A stretch of 64,000 bases of DNA, taken from assembly GCA_037953625.1 (NCBI GenBank), contig CM075652.1, forward strand, positions 12,544,501-12,608,500. The letters run 5' to 3'. This DNA comes from Crotalaria pallida (taxonomy: Eukaryota > Streptophyta > Magnoliopsida > Fabales > Fabaceae). Of the stretch, positions 42,107 through 56,000 are shown one piece after another. The notes beneath the pieces were generated by a model. It made no database searches. It had not been told where the DNA came from and saw nothing but the letters and a program-made list of their open reading frames with translations. A program made the position numbers and the translations under genes. How positions within the stretch are numbered: position 1 is the stretch's first letter; every line of letters starts with the position of its first letter.

Positions 42107-43507
42107 CATCGTAGAATAGGTCACATCCACATGGCTCATTTAAATAAAATTTCTTCTAAAATCTTAGTAGTTGGTTTGCCAAAGCAAAATTTTTCTTTTT
42201 CTGAAAAATGTGATCCTTGTTCAAAATCAAAACTCATGAGGGCTAATTTTCCTTCTAAAAACCTTGTTTCAACTCAAAGGCCCTTGGAACTTTTACATAT
42301 GGATCTTTTTGGACCATGTCAAACTAAAAGCTTTGGTGGCAACTATTATTGTTTAGTTATTGTGGATGACTATTCTAGGTATACATGGACGCTTTTTATT
42401 ACTCATAAAAATGACGCATTTCATGAATTTAAAAAGCTAGCTAAGATTATTCAAAACCAATTGCATTTAAGCATTGCATCCATTAAAACTGATCATGGTG
42501 GAGAATTTGAAAATCATAGTTTTGAAAAGTTTTGCGAAAAACATGGAGTTAAGCATTATTTTTCAGCTCCAAGGACTCCAGAGCAAAATGGGGTTGTGGA
42601 GAGGAAAAATCGTTCATTAAAAGAGCTTTCTAGAACAATGCTTAATGACATGAATTTGCATGCATACTTTTGGGCCGATGCAGTGAGTACAGCTTGCTAT
42701 GTTATGAACCGTGTTTTGATTAGGCCTATTTTAAAGAAAACCCCTTATGAGCTGTACAAGGGGAGAAAACCTAATATTTCCCATCTTCGAGTTTTTGGAT
42801 GTAAATGTTTTGTGCATAATAATGGTAGAGAAAATCTAGGATCTTTTGAGGCTAGAGCTGATGAGGGTATATTCCTTGGTTATTCTGCTTCGAGCAAAGC
42901 ATATAGGATATACAATAAATCTCGTAATACTATTGAAGAATCTATTCATGTATCATTTGATGAATCCGATCCCAGAAGGTTGGGAAAGGTATATGTTAAT
43001 GACATTTCAGGTATTCTTGGAGCTTTATTCATTGATGAGGATGAGGAGCCAAATGCTAAAACGAAGGATCATTCCGAAAGCAATGGAAATTCAGTTGAAA
43101 CTGTTGAGGAGAAAAATCAAGAACAATCAATGGAACTCAATGCTGATTTGCCTAAGGAGTGGAGAACATCGAGGCACCATCCTATAGATCAGATTATTGG
43201 GGATATCTCAAAAGGTGTAAGTACTCGCAACTCTATTAGCAATCTGTGTAACTTCTTTGCATTTGTTTCTCAAGTAGAGCCAAAGAATTATTCTGAGGCT
43301 ATGCTTGATGAGCATTGGCTTTTGGCAATGCAAGAGGAATTAAACCAGTTCGAAAGAAATCAGGTGTGGGAACTTGTTCCTAGGCCTGAGTCTCATCCGA
43401 TTATTGGAACTAAGTGGATTTATAAAAATAAACTTGATGAGGCTGGTTTAATTGTTCGAAACAAATCTAGGCTAGTTGCACAAGGTTACAACCAGGAAGA
43501 GGGATAG
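42107..43507 (+). pseudogene. Integrase and RT start
   Basis: Same domains and the same terminal frameshift as 242-1642. It differs from copy A at two residues by eye (KLMRAN for KLTRAN, ILGALF for ILGDLF). Confidence 0.92.
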
Positions 43508-44811
43508 ATTATGAGGAGACATTTGCCCCTATTGCTCGGTTGGAAGCCATAAGACTGCTATTAGCATTTGCATGTATTTTAGATTTTAAATTATATCAAA
43601 TGGACGTAAAGAGTGCCTTTCTTAATGGTTTTATTAATGAAGAAGTTTATGTGTGTCAACCTCCTGGCTTTGATAGTTATGAACACCCTGATTATGTTTA
43701 TAAATTGAAAAAGGCTTTGTACGGTTTAAAACAAGCTCCTAGAGCGTGGTACGACCGTCTTAGCAAATTTTTATTGGAAAATAACTTTGAAAGAGGGAAG
43801 GTTGATAACACACTTTTTATCAAAAAGAAAGGAAAGGACATTCTTTTAGTTCAGATTTATGTAGATGATATTATTTTCGGTGCTACTAATGAAATCCTTT
43901 GCAAGGAATTTTCTAGTATGATGCAGGAAGAGTTTGAAATGTCTATGATGGGCGAGCTGAACTTTTTCCTGGGATTACAAATAAAGCAAGCGAAGAACGG
44001 AATCTTCATTAGTCAAACCAAATACTGCAAAGAATTACTGAAAAGATTTGGCATGGATAAGGCCAAGGCAGTAGCAACACCGATAAGCACATCATGTTAC
44101 TTGGACAAAGACGAAGGAGGTAAATCCGTAGAAATCACAAAGTATCGAGGTATTATCGGATCCCTTCTCTATTTAACGGCAAGTAGGCCGGATATCATGT
44201 TTAGTGTGTGTTTTTGTGCTCGGTTCCAGTCGAATCCAAAAGAAACGCACATGGTTGCTGCCAAGCGTATAATGAAATATCTGTCTGGCACAACTGATAT
44301 GGGTTTTTGGTACCCCAAAGGTTCATCTTGTAATCTTGTTGGGTATTCTGATTCTGACTTTGCTGGTTGCAAAGTAGATAGAAAAAGCACTAGCGGCACT
44401 TGTCATCTTCTTGGCAATTCATTGGTATCATGGGCTAGTAAGAAACAGTCTAGTGTTGCCCTATCTACAGCTGAGGCTGAATATGTAGCCGCGGGTAGTT
44501 GTTGCGCCCAGATTTTATGGTTAAAACAGCAACTCCTAGACTTTGGTGTAACTCTAGATCACATTCCTATTAAATGTGATAATACCAGTGCTATTTCTAT
44601 TACCAAAAACCCAGTGCAACATTCTCGCACGAAGCATATAGAGATTCGACACCATTTTATTCGTGATCATATTCAGAAGGGTGATTGCATTATAGAGTAT
44701 GTTGATACTTCGCGGCAGTTAGCTGATATCTTTACGAAACCGCTTCCAAAAGAAAATTTCTTTTTTATTCGTAGAGAAATTGGTTTAACTTCTGCCTCTC
44801 ACCTCTTTTGA
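43508..44811 (+). pseudogene. Reverse transcriptase - RNase H
   Basis: As 1643-2946, with YVDD and RNase H motifs intact. Two residue differences from copy A (CCAQ for CCTQ, GVTL for GVSL). Confidence 0.93.
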
Positions 44812-45164
44812 ATATGTGAATCTTTTATCTCTCATGTTATTATTGATGCATCTTCTTAGTGTTTCAGGGGAGATTGCACATCTTTTTGATGATTACAAAA
44901 GGGGGAGAAAGATTCTGATATTGGCTAATATATTTGGCTAATACATTCAGGGGGAGATACTCTGAAGGATGCTTGTTTCAAAAATGATATATTTTTTTAA
45001 GCATTCATACAGGAGGAGAAGATTTAATCCATTATATTTCCTGTTTTTAGTGATTCTAAGGAAGGTTTTATTATTATATATCTATTTCTGCTTGTATAAC
45101 ACTTGTGATGCAGACAATAAAGAGCATATCAGAATGGTTGTTTGTCATCATCAAAAAGGGGGAG
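44812..45164 (+). promoter_or_regulatory. Multiple polypurine tracts before the 3' LTR
   Basis: Purine tracts at about 44865, 44896-44910, 44948-44957 and 45151-45164. The last abuts the LTR. Confidence 0.75.
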
Positions 45165-46917
45165 TGTTGGAAGTCAAGCTGGTTGGAAGGCATGCTTCAA
45201 ACTCTCTATGGACTTCAAAGGAATGCAATTATATGTTTTGATGATAACAAGCCAACTCAAGTTCAAGCTCACAAGTGCAAGTCAAGTCTCAAGATTGAAG
45301 ACTCAAGCAAGCATAGATTAGAAACCTTCTCCTTAGATCAAATGTAAGGTAGTGAAGTTTTTGTTTCTTTAAGAGTTACAAAGCCAATAAGTTTTTCATT
45401 TTAGAGAGAAGAAGAAAAACGTGTTTTTGCATGAAAAAGTGTTTTCTGCATTTAACCTTAGTAAAATTCTTGATGTTACAAAACTCTGTATATTTGTATG
45501 TTTGCAAGAGAGAGTAATCGATTATTTGCTCAAGTAATCGATTAACTTTGTTGCATCATAGAAAAACCAGAGAGGTTGTAATCGATTAAATGAATTTTAT
45601 TAATCAGTTACTTTCTTATGAAAGTAATCGATTACATAGGTCAAGTAATCGATTATAATTGTTGCATCATATATTTTTCAGAGGCTTAGTAATCGATTAC
45701 AAGCTTTGTAGTAATCGATTACATGATGTTGCATCATATGCATACCAGAGGCTCAGCAATCGATTAACTCCCTAGTGTAATCGATTATTATGAGTTGCAT
45801 CATACAATGAACAGGAGTGATGTAATCGATTAACTATTCTTAGCCTAATCGATTACATGTTTTTCAAATGAATTTAAGAATTTCTATTTTTGAAGGAATA
45901 ATCGATTACCTTCAGAAAGTAATCGATTACTTCATGTTTTATTGAAAAACATGTCAGAATCATTTTAATTATTTCCTGATTTGTTTTTATATAAAAGATT
46001 CTGATTTATTTTATAAAATTCCAAAATGATTTTAAATTTGAATTATTTCCTTTTTGGTTTTAAGAATCAAATCTTTATTTTATTTCGTAAATCATTTTGA
46101 TTTAGTTTTGATTTTAAAACTTATTTCAAATCTTATTTTATTTTATTCTGATTTTGTTTTACTTATTAAAAATCTTTTTGATTCTAAATGGTTTTTCTTT
46201 TTAAATCAAAATCACTCCAACATTGAAAACATTATTCATTCGATCAGAACTTTTTTCTTGTACTCATTCTGCTACACGTTTCTCTCTTCTTCTTCTTCTT
46301 CTCAAGTCTTCTGCCTTTCATCGTTCATATTTTGTGCAGAACAAATCCTTATTGGCTGAGTAACTTCTAGAGAAACTTCTACTTCACTATCATAGAGCAT
46401 ATTGTAGAATCCGTGTTGTGAGAACACAAAAAGCTATTGTAATCACTTTCATTGTAATCGTTCTAAACCTTAGTGGTTAGGGAGAGAATCCCTTAGTGGA
46501 CGTTTGATACGTCGTAGGGCGAGGAACCCTGCTGTGTGATTGAGGCCCCTAGCGAATAGAGGTTCCTAGTAGTGTGCGGGGTGCTCTTGGTTGTAATAGG
46601 GTGCGACTCTATTGCTTGGTTATAAGAACTCTCAGGCGGGTCGCTTGGGAACTGGACTAGGCCTTTCGACGGGAAGGCTGAACCAGTATAAAATTCACCG
46701 GTGCAAGCTTTTCTATCCCTATCTCTTTTACTTTCCGCATATTTAATTTGTTTACGTTTCCGCGCTACTCAATTATATTTTTTCTATCGTTTTCGCGATC
46801 CATTACGAACGTTTAATCTCTCCATCTCAAATCAATTTTTTATTTGGTACGAATTTTTCAATACATAATAAAACTCGATTCACCCCCCCTCTCGAGATTT
46901 TGAGGCCAAAACCAACA
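45165..46917 (+). repeat. 3' LTR of the Sirevirus-like element, copy B (1753 bp)
   Basis: TGTTGG...CCAACA followed by the TAATG duplication. The palindrome array lies at about 45515-45930. Confidence 0.95.
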
Positions 46918-48535
46918 TAATGCTCCTGTTCCTAGTGTTCATATTGCAGCAAACACTGAACCTAAATCTGCTAAGATTGCTCTGACTATTCCTTGCTGGA
47001 AAGCAGCTATGGATGCTGAATATGAGGCTTTGATGAGGAATAAAACATGGACTCTTGTTCCTTTGCCTCCTGACAGAGAAGCCATTGATAATAGGTGGAT
47101 CTTCAGGGTTAAGGAAAATCCAGATGGCAGTCTTAACAAGAACAAGGCAAGGGTTGTAGCTAAAGGTTATCGTCAGAAAAAGGGCTTTGACTACAATGAG
47201 ACTTTCAGCCCTGTTGTCAAACCAGTATCTGTAAGGGTTGTTCTGACTTTAGCTCTCACTCATTCTTGGCATATTCAACAGATAGATGTAAATAAAGCGT
47301 TTCTCAATGGTGTTCTAGAAGAAGTGGTGTATATGAAACAACCAGAGGGTTATCATCAAGGTGATCAGAATATTGTTTGCAAGTTAAACAAAGCAATTTA
47401 TGGGCTGAAACAGGCTCCTAGGGCCTGGTTTGAAAAAGTTGCATCTACTCTAGTTTCTCTTGGTTTCAGAAAATGTAGATGTGATCATTCACTCTTCATT
47501 CATTCTTCCACCACTTACAAACTCTTTGTCCTATGCTATGTTGATGATATAATCATCACAGGTTCCTCCTCTGACATGGTTCAACAACTCATTTCCAAGT
47601 TGAATTTGGCATTTGCTTTTAAGGATTTGGGTGACTTGGACTATTTTCTGGGCATTGAAATAAAACATCTTCCCTCAGGTTCTCTCTTGTTGACTCAATC
47701 CAAGTACATCAGGGATTTGCTCAGTAGAGCTGATATGGATGAGCTTAAAGGTCAACCCACTCCAATGGTTTCTGGTCTCAAACTTACCAAACAGGGCAGC
47801 AACTATGTCAAGGATCCTAAACTGTATAGGTCTCTTGCTGGTGCATTACAGTATGTGACAACTACAAGACCAGAAATTTCCTATAGTGTGAGTAAACTTT
47901 GTCAGTTTCTTTCACAACCTCTGGAGGAACATTGGAAAGCTTTAAAAAGAGTGCTTAGGTACTTAAAAGGTACTGTAGACCATGGTCTTCTTCTCAAACC
48001 TGCTCCCTCTGCTGGACCTCTAGGACTTTATGCTTATTGTGATGCTGATTGGGCTTCAGACCCAGATGATAGGAAGTCTACTTCTGGTTCTTGTGTTTAT
48101 GTTGGGCCTAATCTAGTGTCTTGGTGGTCAAAGAAGCAAGAGTGGGTAGCACGTTCGAGTGCAGAGGCTGAATATCAAAGTCTGGCTAACACAGCAGGGG
48201 AAATGTTGTGGATTCAAAGTCTTCTTGCTGAACTTGGTTTCAGATCTACTAAGCCTGTTATCTACTGTGATAATCTTAGTACAGTGATGCTGTCTAAGAA
48301 TCCTGTTCTACACTCTTGCACCAAACACATTGAACTAGATTTGTTTTGGGTTAGAGAAAAGGTTATAGCCAACAAATTGGTGGTTGAACATGTTCCTGGA
48401 GATCATCAAGTGGCTGATGTTCTCACCAAACCTTTGTCTAGCCTCAGATTTACTTTGTTAAGAGACAAACTCAATGTCACAGATGCCTTTCAAGCTGCTC
48501 ACAGAAATGTTCCCATATTGCTCACAGGAGGCTGA
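46918..48535 (+). pseudogene. Host copia element: 3' half of pol (RT - RNase H), copy B
   Basis: Resumes directly after the nested element, in phase with the 5' half across the target site. Same motifs as 5053-6670. Two residue differences were seen (AEYQSL for AEYRSL and HSCTKH for HSRTKH); the latter hits the conserved SRTKHI motif. Confidence 0.93.
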
Positions 48536-48549
48536 TATTGAAGGGGGAA

Positions 48550-48722
48550 TATTAGAGTAGTTTATATTATGTAACTTAAGGCTTAGTGTTAGTTATTAGT
48601 TGACAACTGTAATGACAGCTGTCATAGCTAGGCTTAGCTCATCATTATTGTAACCAACTTTTCATTTCAATACAATTCTGTTTTCAGTTTACTCTCTCTC
48701 TCTTCTCTCTCTCTCTTCTCTT
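48550..48722 (+). repeat. 3' LTR of the host copia element, copy B (incomplete)
   Basis: Begins TATTAGAG after a gaagggggaa polypurine tract. It lacks the TATA-containing segment and the TCTAACA end, as in copy A. Confidence 0.8.
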
Positions 48723-49912
48723 GTGATTACCTTGTGGAAAATCAAGATTTTGAAAGAGGAAATTGTACCAAGGTAGGATTGAAGAGGAAAGAAGGGTTTG
48801 ATGAGGTTGAATAAGAGTCAGTTAAGGAGTTGAAGGTGTCGTAGAGGAAGCAAGACCACGACCATTGTTCGAGTTCTCGCAGCGGCATCCTCGTCCCTTG
48901 CCGGATACGTAGGCCAGATTTTGGGAGTTCCCATCATGGAAGAGAGTGATGGTTAATGAGAAGTTAATTTGTGGAGTGAATGGTGGGAAGGTGATTTTAA
49001 CGTGAGAGGGAAGCTGAAATTAAGGAGGGAAAAGCGGGAAACTATGAGGGAAAGAAAAGTGGCACTACCAAACTATAGTACTCCACCTTTTTTATTTATT
49101 TTTTTTCGTTTTATTTGATATTTTTAAGTATTTCAAAAGTGTAATACAGTAAATGATATTTTTCATGTTTATCCCTATCTAATAGTTCTTCGTTTACGTA
49201 AGTAATAGAGAAAAATTAATGATTACATAGAGAAAAAGAGTATAGAGGGAAAAAAACATAATTAATGTGTTGAAAATCTAAGTAATGATTACATTTTATA
49301 TATGATATTTTTTGTTTGAAATAAGACAGATAAATAAAAACATAGGTAGTAAAAAAAGGATTTTTAATCTATGAAAAAATGTTATTATCTTTATTATTTT
49401 ATTGTTATGAAGTGTTATTATATTTAATTTGTTTTAATTTTTATATTTGTTTCTTCTTTGAATCTTTAGTTGTACTTTTTTTATTTCTTTCAATTTTATT
49501 TTTATTTTATATATGTTATTGCCTAAATTTAAATCATAAATTTTATAACTTGTTCTAATTCAATAAATCCAGGACAAAAAAGAGTATTTTGGTTTTTGGA
49601 TCTAACATAGGCTATCGCAATGTACACTTAAGTTCCGAGAATAGTGGAGTTTTATTTTTATTTTTTATTTTTTTGTCTATATTCTTTGGCTAGTACCACA
49701 TGTGTCTCCAAGAGCACTTTTAATACCAAAGAACCCTTGAGACTAATCCTGCACGAGGTCGCATTCCTATGTCTCTCCCAACGGGATGTCTTAACCAAAA
49801 TATCATTCTCAGGTTCTCAAATTCGCAGGATCGCACCACTTGAGTCAACCCCGGTTGGTATAATAGTGGAGTTTTAGTTAAAGGTGATGAGAATGTTGGT
49901 AATTTAGATTAG
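48723..49912. other. Gene-like fragment then AT-rich DNA, copy B
   Basis: Counterpart of 6858-8048 with few substitutions. The possible minus-strand gene 5' end is at 48723-49070. Confidence 0.4.
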
Positions 49913-50164
49913 TACAATGTCTTAAAAGATATCATTCAATTATCTTATGATGGTTGGAATAATGTTATCTTATTTAAATGTGATTGGTGGGATGTGTCTA
50001 CTAAAGGAAGAGGGTATAAGGAAGATAAATATGGATTCTTTCTTATCAATACTACCCTTAAGTTGGACACTAATGAGCCATATGTTCTAGCTACACAGCA
50101 ATTGTATTATGTTAAAGACACTAAGGATCCCAATTGGCTAATTGTTTTGGACCACTTTGTGTAA
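49913..50164 (+). pseudogene. DUF4216 remnant, copy B
   Basis: Same 83-residue CACTA-associated domain remnant as 8049-8300, with the same upstream and terminal stops. Confidence 0.7.
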
Positions 50165-50656
50165 AAGAGGTTTAACAATAAAAATGAGATTCTCGGGTTT
50201 GTAAGCTTGAGAGATGTATGTAGAAGTACTGAATCCTTGCCTCCATAGCTTGGAGAGAACGGATGAAGCACCATGCAGAATCATCGGGAGGATCGACCGG
50301 AGTGCTCTTTACCCATGTCACTGGTTCAGGAGGAATGAAAAGAGGAAAATGAGGTGGTTCTGTATCCTATATTTTGTGGTGTTTTATAGTGTTTTTGCTA
50401 TGGTATTCTCTTAGTCGTTGTCGTTATGCTAAAAATGAATAGAAAAGTGTTAAGGTGAGGAAAGTGTGCTGAGCGTGGAAGGATATTTGGGTGATGAGAG
50501 TGTTGGAAGAGTTGGTTTTGAAGGGAAAGAATGAGTCCCTTTTATAGAGTGGGTGAGGGTATGATGGTAATAGAGCTAAACTTGATGACCAAGTATACTT
50601 GGTGACCAAGTATACTTGGTGACCAAGTATGTGAAGGTGGGCTAGTCACCGCTCAC
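50165..50656. other. Non-coding, minus-strand TATA-like box, expanded palindromic repeat
   Basis: Counterpart of 8301-8775. The palindromic repeat at about 50586-50630 has one more 17-bp unit than copy A. Confidence 0.4.
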
Positions 50657-50911
50657 ACAGTAAGTGAGCCATCAGGAGCTATTGTGGTGAGCAATGGGCA
50701 GTGAGCGATGAGTGGTGAGCGAGCGATGGGTGGTGAGTTTGCGATGAGTGATGAGCGATGAGTAGGTGAGAGGTCAGGTGAGTGAGCGGTCATCTAGGTG
50801 AGCAGTCATATGTGCGAGCGGTGATATAGGTGAGCGGTCAAGTTAAGGTGAGTGGTCATGTAGGTGAGCGACTAGGTAGGAGAGCGGTCAGGTTAGAGCG
50901 GCTTTGTCCTA
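50657..50911. repeat. GTGAGCG-rich repeat array, copy B
   Basis: Same as 8776-9030. Confidence 0.7.
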
Positions 50912-50996
50912 AGGCGTCCTAGGTCTCAGAGCGTCATGGGTGTCAGAGCGTCCCCGTCCCTTATATACCATGAAGGCGCTTTGTCAAGGCATTAAC

Positions 50997-53024
50997 CACT
51001 ACACCAGAAAAGCAAATTAACAGCGCTTGAAATAGCTAATTTACAGCGCTTGTGGGGCGCTTTAAATTTGAGCGCAGTAGAAAGAGGGTCTACAAACAAA
51101 GGCGCTTCTAAAACGCTGTTATATGCGGGCATGTGAGCTACCAACAATCACATATTACTGCGCTTTGCACTAAAGAAATGCCGTAAATGTGCCTTTTTTC
51201 TACCTCACTTGCTTTAATAAGCGCTTTAAATGTTGATTTAGTGGATATATTCTACAGCACTTGCTTAGAGAAGTGCTTTAAATTTATTTTTAATTTATTA
51301 TTTTTTTCATATTTTAATGATTTTGTACTGCACTTGTTTAAAGAAGTGCTATAAATTAATTTTTTAAATTAATTTTTAAAATTATTTTTCTTCATATATA
51401 AACTTGCTATTGCATATATTATTTAAATAAATTCGAGAAAAAATATTAAAATAAAATCTAATTCAATAGCAAGAAGTACTAAAACAATATAATTGAAAGG
51501 GTTTTTAAAAATATTAATAAATATCTTTAATACATCATCCTTGATCAAATCCAAAACAGATCAAAAGCAAACTACTAACGAAAATAGTTGAAATATCAAA
51601 AGCATACGATATATTATCCAATTCGTCACACGACAACTAACAATTCTGCCATTATATAGCATATATAAACAAAAACTAAAATATATTTCTCCATCTACTG
51701 CACCCTTTTATCTTGTTGCTCCTGATTATTCTTTAATTAAACAATATTCATTCGCCTCTGCATATATGACAAACACAAATAAATAATTATAAATTATTAA
51801 AACCAAAAATAAAATAAGAAATCATGAAAAAAAAATGTAGCTGATGAGATTGGTAGGACTCGAGACTTTTATGATATGCCCGAAGAGACAACAAATGAGC
51901 CATGTCCAGAAAATGATGAGATTGGTAGGACTCGTCATGTGCCAAATAATGCAGTTGATGATAAGGTGATGTCTTTGGACAGGGATGACTTAACAAGCCC
52001 TATAGTTGATGAAATTCCGGTGAAGCATGCAAGCATCACTAAAGAAGAAGAAGAACAAGAAGAAGAGGAAGAGGAAGTGGAAGTGGAAATAAAACAAATA
52101 AATTTTGTTATTTACTATTTAGTATTAATTTTTTTCTTGAAATTAACAACATATTGTTCATAAAGAGTAGTTATTTATTGTATAATCAATATTTATCATT
52201 TAATTATTTTAAAAGCAATATGCAATAATATGGTGATACATGAAAAATATAAAATAATAGTGGTAAATTATGTGTAATACATGTTCTACTCATTAATAAT
52301 AAAATTATCGTGACAAATTATTATGTAGTCACTGGTATGAATAATAGTAGTGCGAGTGCTATGTGACAATATATTTTGACCATTAATTTTATGTACTAAT
52401 GATAGATTCTTATTTAGTTACTGCTACGAATAATAATAATAATAATAATACGAATATTATTATTATTATTATTATTATTATTGATGATATATTTTCATGA
52501 GTGATATTGAAATTATAGTGATAAATTGTAGTTAGTCGTTAATACAAACAACATTATTGATGTTTTATTAGTGACCATATATTTTTATCGTCAATAATAA
52601 AGTTACAAAGATAAATTGACTCTTAATCACAATATTGAATAATCTTATTGGTACTATATTATTTGTGACGATATATACTGATCATTAATAATATATTTGT
52701 AGTGATGCATTATCAATTAGTCACTTTATAAAAAATATCAGTGACGAAGTATTTGTGACGCTATATTTTGGTCATTATTACTAAATTTATTGTGACGAAT
52801 TATTACTTGGTCACTACTATGAATAACAATTAGTGACGAATTATTACTTGGTCACAATTATGAATAACAATAGTGACGAAATATTTGTGACGATATTATT
52901 TTGGCCATTGATAATGCAGTTATAGTGACGAATTGTCACTAGGCCACTATTATGGATACTATATGTGACAAATTTAATATTCGTCACTAAATTTTTGTCA
53001 CAAAAAGTGACTTTTCTTGTAGTG
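50997..53024. mobile_element. CACTA-bounded segment, copy B
   Basis: Same mismatched ends as 9116-11109. It contains the 42-bp extra segment at 51534-51575 and a shorter trinucleotide hairpin near 52431-52491. Confidence 0.65.
51824..52163 (+). pseudogene. Acidic ORF, frameshifted in copy B
   Basis: The ATG at 51824 is followed by one more A than in copy A, so its frame ends early. The rest (MPEETTNEPCPEN... to the Glu-rich tail) stays open from 51876. Confidence 0.4.
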
Positions 53025-56000
53025 GTCACTACTTGCGTCACTCTTCTATTATTGCTTCTTCATCTGGTTGCTTATCCTTTTCACACAACTGGCACATGTG
53101 ATTTGGGACATCTGATAGGAAATCGCAGATGAATCTTTTGGTTTGTTCAGGAAAATCAATATTTTCCACGCAATAGAAATCTCTTATCCAATGATCCACA
53201 TGGACATATTCTTTCTCAGGGATGGCCTCTCCAAATCTAGAAGTGATTATGGTGTCTTTGAGTTTAAAATTTACCTTAATCTTGGTATCTTTATAATTTT
53301 TTTCTAAAATAAGGTAAATAAACAATAATTGTTGTGCTCTGAAATAATGTTCATCTTCTTATGTGAGTTCAAATTCTGGGTCTTCATCAGCTGGTGGAGA
53401 TTTTCCATTTGAAAATCCCAGTTGCATATAAGTTTTGGGTTTATGAATATTTGATCTTTATAATAATGGCAATAACAGCTGAGGACTTTTATGAAAGTAT
53501 TTTTATTTTGAGCTCTTCTGTCTTTCCAGAGCTTAATAGCTATCTTAATGTTTTCAGGGAAACATTCTAATTCTCGCTGATCTCCAAATAAATTATTCTA
53601 CTAATCCATATTGAACTGCATGCCACAGTTTTAATGGATTGTATCCTGGTAGAGTAACCATTTTTGGTCCTGTTTTTGTTCTCCAGATTGTGTACCATGG
53701 TTGGCCTTAATATTTTTGTTTTTTCCAACCAAATGTTTCTTGGAATAATTCTTGGTAGTTTTTGGGATTGGGTTTTCTCTCTTCCATTAATTCATTTTTT
53801 GTCATAGGTACTCTAATCTTAATTAACTGGTCTCTGGTGAGTTTGGTTTCTTTCATCATTTTAGTTTGAGGTCTTAAGGAAATAGGTTCCTTATACTTTT
53901 CTAACTCTTCTTGTGCTTCTTCAAATGAGTTGCATCTCTTATATTTTGTGTTGAGAGAAAGTTTTTCCTCATCAATATTTTCATGGATCCCTTTTTTGTC
54001 TCCATCATAAATCACATAGACATATGTCTTCTGAGATTGAGCAGTGGTCTGCTTTAATTCTTCAGGAATTTGTTTTTCTTCTCCTTTCTTCATTCGTACA
54101 AGCTCTATTCTTTGTCTGAGAATCTGTATCTCCATTTGTAATTTCTTTAATTCCATCTCTTTTTCAGCAATCTGTATTTCCATGGTCTTAATCTCCATCT
54201 CCAATTCTCTGCAAAATAACTGATATAATTTTGGTGAGGTCTGGTTAGCCTTTATGATTAATTGACAGCCAGTTCTCTTGTTAGGGAGTCTGCTGTATAA
54301 TTTTTATCTCCTTTGATCAGCTCTATTTCAAACTGATACCAATCAAGGAACTGTTGCTATCTTAATAATCTTCCCATCTTAAAATATCCTCTTATATTAA
54401 TATCCCTGAAGGATTTAACATAGCTTGAATCTGTTCTTGCAATAAACATGTTAGTTAATAAATAGATTCTAAATTTCTTATTAGTATTTATCAAAGCCAA
54501 TACTTCTTTTTCGGTAATATGATAATTGATTTCATGCTTTTTAAAGCTTCCAGAAGTATAATGGCATATCAATTCACCTTTTCCATTATTGGCCTTTAAG
54601 ACTCCTCCCCAATGATAATCAGAAGCATCTGTTTCTATTATCATCCTATCTTTATCAGAAGGATAATATAATGATGGTAAATTAACACATTTTTTCTTTA
54701 TCGTATCAACATATTTTGTATCAGAATCTGACCAATTCCATGAAACATCATTTTTTAACTTTGCTTGCAATGGCTTCCTTATTTCAGCCAATTTTGGAAT
54801 GTACCCTTCAACATATGTTAAAATTCCTAATAATCTTTGTAACTGCTTTTTATCAGTGATTTTTGAAGGAAAATTTCTAATTTTTATAGAAATGTGATCT
54901 TGGACTTTAATTTTTCCTTCTTCAATTTCTAATCCTAAGAATTTTATATTATTTTTACCAATTATTGCTTTTTTCTTGGAAAGGACTGTTCCTCTTTCTT
55001 TACATCTTTCTATAACCATCAAAGTTCTATCATATCATTTTTCTAATGTTTTTGCAAAGATGATTATATCATCTACATAAACACTACATATATTTTTTAA
55101 ATCTTTTAGATTCCCATCCATGAACCTTTGAAATATTCCAGGGGATTGTTTCATGCCCATTGGTAGGACACTCCATTCATATTGTCCTTGTGGACATGAG
55201 AAATCAGTTAATGGTTTACTTTCATCATCTATTCTTAACTGGGAAAATCCACTTTTACAATCAAGGGTATACTAATATTTCATTCCTCTAATTTTTTCAA
55301 TAAGCTCATCTTTTCTGGGTAAATAATAAGCATCTCCTTCAGTTGCTTTATTCATCATCTTGTAATTTACCATCCTTCTTTTTCTCCTCTTCTTTTCAGA
55401 TTCACCATCTATAAAAAATGCTGGACTACTGTGATTTGATGTTGATTTTCTTATTAATCATTGGCTTAAATGTTCTTTTATAGGTTCTGCAAATTCTTGT
55501 CTATCCCTTTGAGTGTAAATCATTGGTTTTGCCTTTATTTCTACTAAGGGGTCTTTTAGTCTTATTTTTATTAATTCTCTATTCTTGTTGTTGATTTTCT
55601 CATTTAATGGATTTTCACTACATGTTTCTTCTAAGGCTTTTAGTAATTTTTGAGGTATTTCTTCTGTTTTTTTTATTAAGACTTTTTCTATTATTGCAAA
55701 AAATTTTGTTTTTATTTCCTCTATCTCCCCACACTTTTGTGCGAACTCTGATGTGACTGTACATCTTTTTATTATAAGGTATTTTTATTTGCTCTCTTAC
55801 TTGCCTTATTTTTTGAATTTTTGGACATGTTAATTTTATCCATTTATTTTCTTGTATAAAGGGTTTATAAAGCTTTAAGAAATTATTTCCTATTACTATA
55901 TCCCTTCCACTATCTTGTTGGTAAATGGATCGTACAGGAAATGTTTTCCCGTTTATAATCATTTTTCGTCCAGAAGACTGCATGATTAATATATTTTTCA

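Larger units (their letters stand above)
38184..46917 (+). mobile_element. Complete nested Sirevirus-like Ty1/copia element, copy B (8734 bp)
   Basis: Both LTRs, primer site, gag, protease, integrase, RT, RNase H, multiple polypurine tracts and a perfect 5-bp target duplication are present. Coding capacity is broken at several points (listed below). The 5' and 3' LTRs differ at roughly 17-20 positions by eye, about twice the difference between the copy A and copy B 3' LTRs. This supports insertion before the large duplication. Confidence 0.95.
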
